NCBI GenBank assembly: GCA_036514535.1
Contig: DATBWZ010000043.1
Location: 1 to 9,120 of the forward strand
Source of the DNA: DATBWZ01 sp036514535
Lineage (GTDB): Bacteria > JAMCPX01 > DATBWZ01
Reading direction: 5' to 3'
DNA length: 9,120 nucleotides
Below the pieces are notes generated by a model. That model searched no databases. It saw nothing but the letters and a program-made list of their open reading frames with translations, and was not told where the DNA came from. Of this stretch, positions 1-5,990 are shown in pieces. Position 1 is the stretch's first letter. Each line of letters begins with the position of its first letter. The translations under genes and the position numbers were made by a program.

Positions 1-281
1 GAAACCACATGAAGCGACACTTGCGCATCCTGCGCAATCTGGCCTACGACGGCAATATTCTTCTTAAACACATCTATTTGTGCCGTTTTTGTTTTTAAGT
101 CAATCAGTTCCTGGGATTTTTTGTTTAAAGAGATGCCTGAATCCTCTTCATGGCGACCCTCTTCTTTGTGACTCGCTTCCTTGTGTTCATCCGCTTTCCC
201 CTTATTGAAGACGCCTCGGGATATTGCTATTCCCAGCGCAAAAGAAATCAAAATTACTAATGCCAATTTCAAATTTTTCAT
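1..281 (-). CDS. RND efflux periplasmic adaptor (CusB/CzcB type), N-terminal part, runs off left edge
   Basis: Only the first 93 residues are present, and the frame stays open to the window edge. Residues 1-20 (MKNLKLALVILISFALGIAI) form a signal anchor. A charged linker with three His and many Glu/Asp (ADEHKEASHKEEGRHEEDS) follows, then a segment ending VVGQIAQDAQVSLHVVS. That last part resembles the start of the barrel-sandwich region of HlyD-like membrane fusion proteins, which join an inner-membrane RND pump to an outer-membrane channel. His-rich N-termini are known in CzcB/CusB-type metal adaptors, so metal efflux is likely but inferred. The ATG at 281 overlaps the TGA of the upstream channel gene (ATGA), and AAGGAGG lies 10 bases ahead, inside the channel's last codons. 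This indicates translational coupling. The pump gene itself is not in view, so the substrate is unknown. Confidence 0.8.
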   Translation of the reverse strand, partial: MKNLKLALVILISFALGIAISRGVFNKGKADEHKEASHKEEGRHEEDSGISLNKKSQELIDLKTKTAQIDVFKKNIAVVGQIAQDAQVSLHVV

Positions 282-1531
282 TGTAAATACCCCTCCTTTC
301 GAACCGATGCATAGATAGTCTTTTCAAGTTCGTTTATAGCTTTATTAAGACTAAACAGTCCTTCGTAGTATTTAATCCGTGTTTTGGTTGCGGTTTTTAC
401 CTGATCAAGAAAATTAATAAAGTCTATTTCTCCTTCGCTGTAGCGCAGGTTCGCCAGATGAAGCAACTCGTTTGCCTCTTCAAGCGACTTTTTCAGTAAT
501 TCAATCTGACGGTGAGTAAGATCTGCGTTTGAGTAAGCCTCAAAAACACTAAAAGCAACTTCTCTTTTTGCTGCCTGGGTTTTCACAATTTGGGCATCTT
601 TCTCGGCTTTGGCTTTCTTGACTTTCCCTTGATTCAGGTTCCACAAAGGAATGCTAACGCCCACCACCACCGCTGAGTCATTCTCGTATTCTTCGGTTGT
701 CCTTTTAAACCCGACAAAAGGAGACGGTAAGCGGTTAATCTGTTCTTTGGTTAAATTCGCGGTTTTCGAATTTAGAGCTAAATCCTCGGATTTAATTACC
801 GGGCTTTTGGAAAAAGCCACCTGTGTTAATTCCTTAAGATCAAGCTGTAATTCCTCATCCTTAAGCTCCTCTTCTATCTCAAAAAAGGTATCCATCGTAC
901 GCCCTAAAAGCAGGTTAAGCCTTGCCTTATTTGTTTTTAATTCCTTTTCCGCGGCTAAATAGGCGTTTTCGGCGTCAAGAATCTCTATCTTTGCGCGCTG
1001 AACGTCATTTTTAAGCGCTTGCCCGGATTGAAAACGCTGCTGCACCCGGCTGAAGACCTGCCGTAAAATATTAAGATTTTCGTTTGCCAGTTCCAGCTCT
1101 TTTTTATTTAAAATTATCCGAGAGTATACTTCCCTTGCCTCAACGTACACTTGCGACCAGATTGATTTAACTAATTCTTGCTGTATCAATACTTCATTTT
1201 GCGCTATTTTGCTTTTTGCTCCGCGCACGCCCGGCGGATCAAATCCCTGCCTAATTTCAAAGCTGTCAAGATTTGTTTTACGCTTGCCCTCTTCGTTCTT
1301 TGTCAATCCCCCTATTTCAAACTCAACTTCTGGATTAGCAAAAGTTCGTGCGGTTATCAAATCTCCCTTTGCCGCATCAATGGCTTTCGTGGCTTCAATC
1401 ATGCGGGGATTATTTTCATAAGCCAATGATAAGGCTTTTTCCAATGTCAATGGCTCATCAGCGTGTGCTTTAGGAATAACATTTACAAGAAATGCTATTA
1501 CTGCTGAGATGATTAGTATTCTTTTATTCAT
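278..1531 (-). CDS. TolC-like outer membrane efflux channel, CzcC/CusC type
   Basis: This is a 417-residue outer-membrane channel subunit for a tripartite efflux pump. It starts with a Sec signal peptide (MNKRILIISAVIAFLVNVIPKAHA, likely cut before DEPLT). Two tandem OEP halves follow, at about residues 30-205 and 230-410, rich in long coiled-coil helices. The pattern LTLEKALSLAYENNPRM...A..A.GD...A...ANPEVEFEIGG at the N-terminus, and IPLWNLNQGKVKKAKAE at about two thirds, are typical of the CzcC branch of heavy-metal efflux channels. The length is usual for that family. AGAGAGGT lies 8 bases ahead of the ATG and supports the start. The gene is followed by the adaptor with an ATGA overlap and preceded by a small Cys-rich exported protein, as in metal-efflux operons. 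The exact metal cannot be told. Family assignment is strong; the CzcC-like subtype is moderately sure. Confidence 0.88.
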   Translation of the reverse strand: MNKRILIISAVIAFLVNVIPKAHADEPLTLEKALSLAYENNPRMIEATKAIDAAKGDLITARTFANPEVEFEIGGLTKNEEGKRKTNLDSFEIRQGFDPPGVRGAKSKIAQNEVLIQQELVKSIWSQVYVEAREVYSRIILNKKELELANENLNILRQVFSRVQQRFQSGQALKNDVQRAKIEILDAENAYLAAEKELKTNKARLNLLLGRTMDTFFEIEEELKDEELQLDLKELTQVAFSKSPVIKSEDLALNSKTANLTKEQINRLPSPFVGFKRTTEEYENDSAVVVGVSIPLWNLNQGKVKKAKAEKDAQIVKTQAAKREVAFSVFEAYSNADLTHRQIELLKKSLEEANELLHLANLRYSEGEIDFINFLDQVKTATKTRIKYYEGLFSLNKAINELEKTIYASVRKEGYLQ

Positions 1532-1575
1532 GTATTTTTACCTCTCTTCTTTTTAAATTGGAAAACAATAAACGG

Positions 1576-1641
1576 GAAAACAAAAAAGACAGAAAAAGCG
1601 CAATATAATACAAAACAAATCTGCTTGTGCTTACTTCTGTC
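1576..1641 (-). terminator. Hairpin plus T-tract, candidate terminator or attenuator before the channel gene
   Basis: Read on the minus strand, GACAGAAGTAAGCACA (1641-1626) can pair with TGCGCTTTTTCTGTC (1602-1588). There are 7 perfect outer pairs, a small asymmetric bulge, four more pairs, one A-C mismatch and two pairs. The loop is about 23 bases. The tract TTTTTTGTTTT (1587-1577) follows at once. The hairpin begins 3 bases after the stop of the small Cys-rich gene and ends about 45 bases before the channel start. The modest GC content and long loop make it a weak intrinsic terminator, which would fit partial read-through. Folding was done by eye. Confidence 0.45.
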
Positions 1642-1643
1642 TC

Positions 1644-1913
1644 TTAAATAAGGCTTTTAGGAGGATAGTCGATACCACCGGTAAATAACTCCTGGCGGAG
1701 AGCGGTATCAATAGGAATAAAAAATGAAGCGAAAGGGGGGTATAATATCGTAACCCGGTTGTTTTGCACTATTGAAGCATTACAGCCAGCAGAGCAACAC
1801 ACAACACAACAATGGCCGCTGTCAGCTGATGCGTCCTCTTCATTACAGAAACCGAATAAAGAGAAAAGGAAAATCGCTGCTATTATCAAAAGTGCTATTT
1901 TATATGCTTTCAT
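1644..1913 (-). CDS. Small exported Cys-rich protein at the head of the efflux cluster
   Basis: From the ATG at 1913 the product has 89 residues. An in-frame GTG at 1931 would add six residues, but it lies inside the predicted promoter and is less likely. Residues 1-22 (MKAYKIALLIIAAIFLFSLFGF) form a signal peptide or membrane anchor. The motif HCCVVCCSAGC then packs five Cys and one His into 11 residues, a plausible soft-metal or redox site. The tail ends FTGGIDYPPKSLI. Short exported Cys/His-rich proteins with a Pro-Pro tail often occur at the head of CusCBA/CzcCBA-like operons, and this fits that layout. I do not recognise a named family, and a metal-binding or sensing role is inference. 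A hairpin with a T-tract separates it from the downstream channel gene. It has no good Shine-Dalgarno sequence, consistent with a very short or absent leader. Confidence 0.6.
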   Translation of the reverse strand: MKAYKIALLIIAAIFLFSLFGFCNEEDASADSGHCCVVCCSAGCNASIVQNNRVTILYPPFASFFIPIDTALRQELFTGGIDYPPKSLI

Positions 1914-1921
1914 ACTTATGA

Positions 1922-1950
1922 AGTTTACCACAATAAATTTTATTAGTCAA
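1922..1950 (-). promoter_or_regulatory. Sigma-70-type promoter for the efflux cluster
   Basis: On the minus strand TTGACT (1950-1945) is followed by a 17-base spacer and TAAACT (1927-1922). The -35 matches the consensus at 5 of 6 positions, the -10 at 4 of 6, and the spacing is ideal. The expected transcript start is about 1915, only a couple of bases before the ATG at 1913. The promoter therefore excludes the upstream GTG at 1931 as a start. Confidence 0.5.
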
Positions 1951-1985
1951 CCGGAAAAAACGGCGAATCGCGCTATGGAACAAAT

Positions 1986-2014
1986 TTGCTTTTGCGGTTT
2001 AATTATGATATAAT
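1986..2014 (+). promoter_or_regulatory. Extended -10 promoter for the FHA-miaB genes
   Basis: TTGCTT (1986-1991), a 17-base spacer and a perfect TATAAT (2009-2014) are preceded by TG in the extended -10 position (TGATATAAT from 2006). Transcription would begin near 2021, about 3 bases before the ATG at 2024. It lies back to back with the minus-strand promoter for the efflux cluster, 35 bases apart between the two -35 boxes. Confidence 0.6.
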
Positions 2015-2023
2015 TCACAAATT

Positions 2024-2458
2024 ATGGCTGATGACGATAAAAAAGACAGTATAACAGCGCTGGAGACGCATACCGATAAATCCCTCTTTTACAGGCCTAT
2101 CCCTGCGCATATCAAAGCATCCCTTGTCATGATTGAAGGTGAATCCGAAAACAAACGGTTTGCAATGACCGAAAGTCCGATTTTTATCGGAAGGGATAAG
2201 GGCATGGATATTTTCATGGAAGATAAGAGCCTGTCCCGCGAACATGCGGTGATATTTTTTTATGATGGCAGATTTTACATCAGGGATCTGAAGAGCACCA
2301 ACGGGACAATGGTTAATGGCAAGAGGATTGATCAGACATCTTTGAATTTCAGGGATGTCGTCCAGTTCGGAAAGGTTGCCTTCAAATTTTATCTGGAACA
2401 GGCAGAAATAAAAACGCAAAATTCTGATCCCGGCGGCATATCTGAAACAGTAAAATGA
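2024..2458 (+). CDS. FHA-domain protein
   Basis: This 144-residue cytoplasmic protein is made almost entirely of one forkhead-associated domain, about residues 33-124, which binds phosphothreonine peptides. The family signature is complete: FIGR at 54-57, SREH at 71-74, and STNGTMVNG at 91-99 with the usual Asn before Gly. The N-terminal 30 residues are acidic and polar and contain several Thr (TALETHT), as in FHA proteins that are themselves phosphorylated. There is no signal peptide, transmembrane segment or second domain. ATG 2024 is the first in-frame start after a stop at 2006. It has no Shine-Dalgarno sequence, but the predicted transcript starts a few bases upstream, so leaderless initiation is possible. 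A later start at 2129 would still keep the domain core. The stop overlaps the miaB start (ATGA). Its partner kinase is not in the window. Confidence 0.85.
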   Translation: MADDDKKDSITALETHTDKSLFYRPIPAHIKASLVMIEGESENKRFAMTESPIFIGRDKGMDIFMEDKSLSREHAVIFFYDGRFYIRDLKSTNGTMVNGKRIDQTSLNFRDVVQFGKVAFKFYLEQAEIKTQNSDPGGISETVK

Positions 2459-3795
2459 AGAAGTATTTCATTCAGACCTTTGGCTGTCAGATGAATGAAC
2501 GGGATTCCCTGCGGATGGCTGCTGTTCTTGAAGGGATGGGGTTCAACAGGAATGATGGTCCTCAGGGTGCCGATGTGATACTTGTGAACACCTGCAGTAT
2601 CAGGGAAAAATCAGAGCATAAGGTCTATTCAATACTGGGAAGGTTTAAAAAATTCAAGAATAAAAATAACAGGCTTTTGCTGGGCGTAACAGGTTGTGTT
2701 GCTCAGCAGGTCAGAGATAAGTTCCTGAAAAAAGTTCCAGAACTGGATATGGTTATTGGGACGCATAACATTCACAAACTTCAGGATATAATTGCGCAGG
2801 CCGGTGTCGCGCCGGTAAGCGCAGTGGATTTCTTCCATTCCGATTCTCAGAAAAGATTCTTTGCCCCTCTTGTCAAAGGCACGTCATCGGTGACGGCTTT
2901 TGTTACTATTATGGAGGGATGCAATAATTTCTGCGCATTCTGTGTTGTCCCTTATCTGAGGGGGAGGGAGCTCTCAAGGCCGTCAGGGGATATAATTAAT
3001 GAGATAAATTTGCTGACAGAGAGGGGTGTCAGAGAGGTAACACTGCTGGGGCAGAATGTCAATTCCTATTATGAAGCAAATGGCAGGGCAGTGGATTTTT
3101 CCGCGCTTTTGGATATTATATCCGGAATTAATGGAATAAAAAGGATACGATTTATCTCATCCCATCCGAAGGACCTGTCAAACAATCTCGTTAATTCCTT
3201 TGCAACCAACAGAAAACTATGCAGGCATATTCATCTGCCGGTTCAGTCCGGCTCAAACAGCGTGCTTGAACGGATGAACAGAAAATACACAAGAGAGAGA
3301 TACCTTGAACTTATTGATAAACTCCGCGGAGTTTATCCTGATATTGCAATTACAACGGATGTAATTGTGGGATTTCCGGGAGAAACCGAGACGGATTTTG
3401 AAGAAACGTTAAGCCTTCTGGAACGGGTAAGGTTTGACGGTATATTTTCTTTCAAATTTTCACCAAGACCCAATACGGTTGCCGCAGGCATGGATGAGCA
3501 GGTGGATGCGGCGGTAAAATCGCTCAGGCTCCGAATTTTGCAGGATTTGCAGGGTAATATCTGTTTTGATAAGAATCGCTCGCTTGTGGGCGAGGTTCAG
3601 GAGGTGCTTGTTGAGGGAAAAAGTTGTAGATCAGAAGGCGGAATGCAACTGATGGGCCGGACCACTGGCAATCTGGTTGTCAATTTCCCCGGCGAAATAT
3701 CCCTGGCAGGTAAACTTGTTGACATAAAAATAACCAATGCTACACCGAATACCCTGATTGGCGAGATACTAAAAAGCGAGCACAATGTATTATAA
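2455..3795 (+). CDS. miaB: tRNA-2-methylthio-N6-dimethylallyladenosine synthase MiaB
   Basis: This 446-residue radical SAM enzyme adds a methylthio group to isopentenyl-adenosine-37 of tRNAs reading UNN codons, forming ms2i6A. The N-terminal UPF0004 domain holds the three Cys of the auxiliary 4Fe-4S cluster: C11 (TFGCQMNERDS), C47 (VNTCSIREKSE) and C81 (VTGCVAQQ). The radical SAM cluster motif is C156-NNF-C160-AF-C163, followed by VVPYLRGRE. A C-terminal TRAM RNA-binding domain covers about residues 376-440 (GEVQEVLVEG...GRTTGNLVVNFPG). The opening FQTFGCQMN-like signature and length favour MiaB over RimO or MtaB. The ATG overlaps the FHA stop as ATGA with no clear ribosome site, so it probably depends on coupling to the FHA gene. 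The response regulator gene starts 30 bases after its stop. Confidence 0.95.
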   Translation: MKKYFIQTFGCQMNERDSLRMAAVLEGMGFNRNDGPQGADVILVNTCSIREKSEHKVYSILGRFKKFKNKNNRLLLGVTGCVAQQVRDKFLKKVPELDMVIGTHNIHKLQDIIAQAGVAPVSAVDFFHSDSQKRFFAPLVKGTSSVTAFVTIMEGCNNFCAFCVVPYLRGRELSRPSGDIINEINLLTERGVREVTLLGQNVNSYYEANGRAVDFSALLDIISGINGIKRIRFISSHPKDLSNNLVNSFATNRKLCRHIHLPVQSGSNSVLERMNRKYTRERYLELIDKLRGVYPDIAITTDVIVGFPGETETDFEETLSLLERVRFDGIFSFKFSPRPNTVAAGMDEQVDAAVKSLRLRILQDLQGNICFDKNRSLVGEVQEVLVEGKSCRSEGGMQLMGRTTGNLVVNFPGEISLAGKLVDIKITNATPNTLIGEILKSEHNVL

Positions 3796-3825
3796 TGCTA
3801 TCGTTATCTTGGATGAATACAAATT

Positions 3826-5211
3826 ATGAGCCATAAACCCATATCTATTTTAGTCGTTGACGACGAGGAATCGGTTCGCTCTATGCTGAAGGAGACCCTT
3901 TCGCAGGAGGGGTACTCTGTGGATGATGCGCAGGATGCCAGCGCTGCTATAGATCAGATTGAGAAAAAAGAATTTGCCATAATCCTCTGCGATATCAAGA
4001 TGCCCGGCATAAACGGGATGGAATTCCTGAAAGCGGTAAAGCGGAAGGATGTTAGCCCGCCTGTGATAATGATGTCGGCTTATGGAACAGTTGACGATGC
4101 GATTGAATGCGTGAAGCAGGGGGCTTACGATTACATTAACAAGCCCTTCAGGACCGATGAGTTAATCCTGACCATAAAAAAGACAGAGGAACGCGAGCGG
4201 CTGCTCAGGGAGAATCTTTTTTTAAGGCGGGCTGTTGAAAAGGAATACAATTATGAGAATCTTATAGGAAAAAGTCCCCAGATGTTAAGGATATATGAAA
4301 CCATTGCAAAAATAGCATCCTACAAAACCACTATACTTATTACAGGTGAAAGCGGAACAGGCAAGGAACTGGTTGCAAAGGCACTTCATTTCAACAGCCC
4401 GAGGCGGGATGAGCCATTTGTGACAATTAACTGCGCTGCCATTCCGGAGAATCTGCTTGAGAGCGAACTCTTCGGATATGTGAAGGGCGCCTTTACCGGA
4501 GCAGGCATGAACAAGAAAGGGCTTTTTGAGGAAGCTGACCGCGGAAGCCTGTTTCTGGACGAGATAGGCGAATTGCCCGGAACGCTCCAGGTCAAACTTT
4601 TGCGGGTGCTCCAGGAGGGCGAGATCCGCCGTGTGGGCGATACAAAATCTACTAATGTGGATGTGAGAATAATCGCTGCTACAGCCAGGGAATTGGACAA
4701 GGAGGTAAAGGCCGGCCGGTTCAGGGAAGACCTTTTTTACAGACTGAATGTCATTAATATTTTTATCCCTCCCCTCAGGGAGAGGAAGGAGGATATCCCC
4801 TTCCTGGTTGAACACTTCATCCGTAAGTTCAACGAGAAACTAAATAAAAGCATAAAAAGTCTGGATCCAGCGGCAATGAATTACATTTTAGATAATCAGT
4901 GGAAGGGTAATATAAGGGAACTTGAAAATGTCATAGAGCGCGCAATGGTGCTCTGCGACGGGAATGGAATAACCACAGACCACCTGCCTTCCTATATCCT
5001 TCAGAAAAAAGAAATTGCCTTAATCAGCGCTGAGGATAGCAATCTTTCCATTCCAACCGCAACTGCCTTAGTGGAAAGGGAGTTGATTCAAAGGGCGCTG
5101 AAGTTGACAGGGGGCAACAAGAAGCAGGCTGCCCAGTTGCTTGAAATAAGCAACAGGGCATTGTGTTATAAAATAAAGCAATACGGCATTGCAGGAATAG
5201 AGAGGGTATGA
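3826..5211 (+). CDS. Sigma-54-dependent response regulator, NtrC/PilR type
   Basis: This 461-residue transcription activator is complete in all three domains. The receiver (about 1-125) has the acidic pair D12-D13, phospho-acceptor D56 (LCDIKMPG), S84 and K106 (NKPF). The AAA+ sigma-54 interaction domain (about 145-385) has Walker A GESGTGKE at 174-181, the sigma-54 contact loop GAFTGA at 221-226, Walker B LFLDEIGE with D245-E246, and the arginine-rich FREDLFYRLNV segment. The C-terminal Fis-type helix-turn-helix (about 420-457) contains GNKKQAAQLLEISNRALCYKIKQYGI. It should bind enhancer DNA when phosphorylated and use ATP to open sigma-54 promoters. A near-consensus sigma-54 promoter lies 107 bases past its stop, ahead of the minor-pilin genes, which makes that operon its likely target. 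No histidine kinase gene is in view. The Shine-Dalgarno sequence is weak (GGAT about 11 bases ahead). A PilR-like role is inferred from context. Confidence 0.93.
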   Translation: MSHKPISILVVDDEESVRSMLKETLSQEGYSVDDAQDASAAIDQIEKKEFAIILCDIKMPGINGMEFLKAVKRKDVSPPVIMMSAYGTVDDAIECVKQGAYDYINKPFRTDELILTIKKTEERERLLRENLFLRRAVEKEYNYENLIGKSPQMLRIYETIAKIASYKTTILITGESGTGKELVAKALHFNSPRRDEPFVTINCAAIPENLLESELFGYVKGAFTGAGMNKKGLFEEADRGSLFLDEIGELPGTLQVKLLRVLQEGEIRRVGDTKSTNVDVRIIAATARELDKEVKAGRFREDLFYRLNVINIFIPPLRERKEDIPFLVEHFIRKFNEKLNKSIKSLDPAAMNYILDNQWKGNIRELENVIERAMVLCDGNGITTDHLPSYILQKKEIALISAEDSNLSIPTATALVERELIQRALKLTGGNKKQAAQLLEISNRALCYKIKQYGIAGIERV

Positions 5212-5240
5212 AAATTTTTCCAACCATGAAATTTTTTCAT
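5208..5240 (+). promoter_or_regulatory. Paired near-palindromic repeats, candidate activator binding sites
   Basis: ATGAAAATTTTTC (5208-5220) and ATGAAATTTTTTC (5226-5238) are direct copies with one mismatch, 18 bases apart. The second extends into a perfect dyad, ATGAAA-TTT-TTTCAT (5226-5240). They lie about 110-130 bases before the predicted transcript start of the sigma-54 promoter, the usual distance for NtrC-type enhancer sites. The first overlaps the stop codon of the regulator gene. No long T-tract follows, so a terminator is less likely. Binding is inferred, and AT-rich DNA can give such repeats by chance. Confidence 0.4.
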
Positions 5241-5317
5241 AGTAATTTTGCCCGAGGATTCAGACCCTAAATTTAAAATCAATTTATTTTTTAAACAGTT
5301 AGAGAATAATAGCGTTA

Positions 5318-5333
5318 TGGCATGGATATTGCA
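5318..5333 (+). promoter_or_regulatory. Sigma-54 (-24/-12) promoter of the minor-pilin operon
   Basis: TGGCATGGATATTGCA matches the consensus TGGCAC-N5-TTGCA at all but one fixed position. The invariant GG (5319-5320) and GC (5331-5332) are exactly 10 bases apart. Transcription would start about 5344, ahead of GGGAG (5347-5351) and the pilin ATG at 5359. The neighbouring gene encodes a sigma-54 activator with GAFTGA, which makes a chance match unlikely. Confidence 0.85.
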
Positions 5334-5358
5334 AATTTTGATAAATGGGAGAACAAAG

Positions 5359-5982
5359 ATGAGTAAAAAGGGATTTACATTGATGGAATTGATGGTAGTG
5401 GTGGCAATAATCGGAATACTGGCAATGGTAGCAGGCCCGAACCTGATGAAGGCATCGCCTGAAGCCGAATATTCAAATACTGTTCATGATCTCTCTCAGG
5501 ATCTTGTACTTGCAAGGTTCAGGGCGATAAGCGAAAACACTAATATTGTAGTAGCCTTTGACATAGTCAACAAACGGTATTTTGTGCTTCGGGACAGCGA
5601 TTTTAATTTTGATGTTTCAACATTTGCTCCCTATGCACCGCCTTGTCAAACTGGTGCGGTGATTATAAATGGCGATACCCAGATAAAATGCGTTCAGTTA
5701 TCGGATCGCATACAGTTTGGTCCTGCTTCTGGTTTTGGTTCATCCATTCCTTTTCCGTATTCAGGCATTACTCTGAACTCCGAGTGTTCGTTCTGTGCGG
5801 GCGGTAAGGGCGCTTTTATATTTAGCGCTGATGGCAGAATGGCGTTAAATTCCGCTGGCGGCTTCTTGTCCTTGACTGCTGGCGGCGGAGGTATCCTGCT
5901 TGAATTAGTTGCATCCGTAAATGTATCCAGAAAAAGCGCTATACTTGTTACATCTCCGCGCGGAATGGTAAAGGTATTCTGA
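5359..5982 (+). CDS. GspH/FimT-type minor pilin
   Basis: This 207-residue type IV pilin-like protein should be inserted in the inner membrane, cut and N-methylated by the prepilin peptidase, then built into the pilus tip or priming complex. The leader is MSKKG, cut before FTLMELMVVVAIIGILAMVAGP, with Glu at mature position 5 and the usual hydrophobic helix. The segment LSQDLVLARFRAISENTNIVVAFD is typical of the GspH/FimT family. There are four Cys in the globular part (PPC, IKC, and the pair SECSFC), enough for two disulfides. The start at 5359 gives the canonical short leader and has GGGAG 7 bases ahead. The longer frame from TTG at 5248 would read through the sigma-54 promoter and put 37 non-family residues before the leader. 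It is the first gene of the operon, with pilV 8 bases downstream. The exact name (FimT, FimU or GspH) cannot be settled. Confidence 0.9.
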   Translation: MSKKGFTLMELMVVVAIIGILAMVAGPNLMKASPEAEYSNTVHDLSQDLVLARFRAISENTNIVVAFDIVNKRYFVLRDSDFNFDVSTFAPYAPPCQTGAVIINGDTQIKCVQLSDRIQFGPASGFGSSIPFPYSGITLNSECSFCAGGKGAFIFSADGRMALNSAGGFLSLTAGGGGILLELVASVNVSRKSAILVTSPRGMVKVF

Positions 5983-5990
5983 GGTGATCT

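Noticed and set aside
1963..1971. GCGA-A-TCGC dyad between the divergent promoters
   Set aside because: It could be an operator, but nine bases with 4-base arms is too short to support without comparison to other genomes.
2015..2419. Minus-strand open frame of 134 codons opposite the FHA gene
   Set aside because: It lies fully opposite a gene with a complete FHA signature, and its product shows no recognisable motif.
3791..3796. TATAAT just before the response regulator gene
   Set aside because: It overlaps the miaB stop, and no acceptable -35 lies at 16-18 bases (ACTAAA at that position), nor is there an extended -10. A separate promoter is possible but not supported.
4285..4815. Minus-strand open frame of 176 codons opposite the response regulator
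   Set aside because: It is the complement of the conserved AAA+ domain; the plus-strand frame carries all the catalytic motifs.
5248..5358. N-terminal extension of the first pilin from a TTG start
   Set aside because: It puts 37 unrelated residues before a canonical pilin leader, has no supporting ribosome site, and covers the sigma-54 promoter. GGGAG and ATG at 5359 explain the start better.
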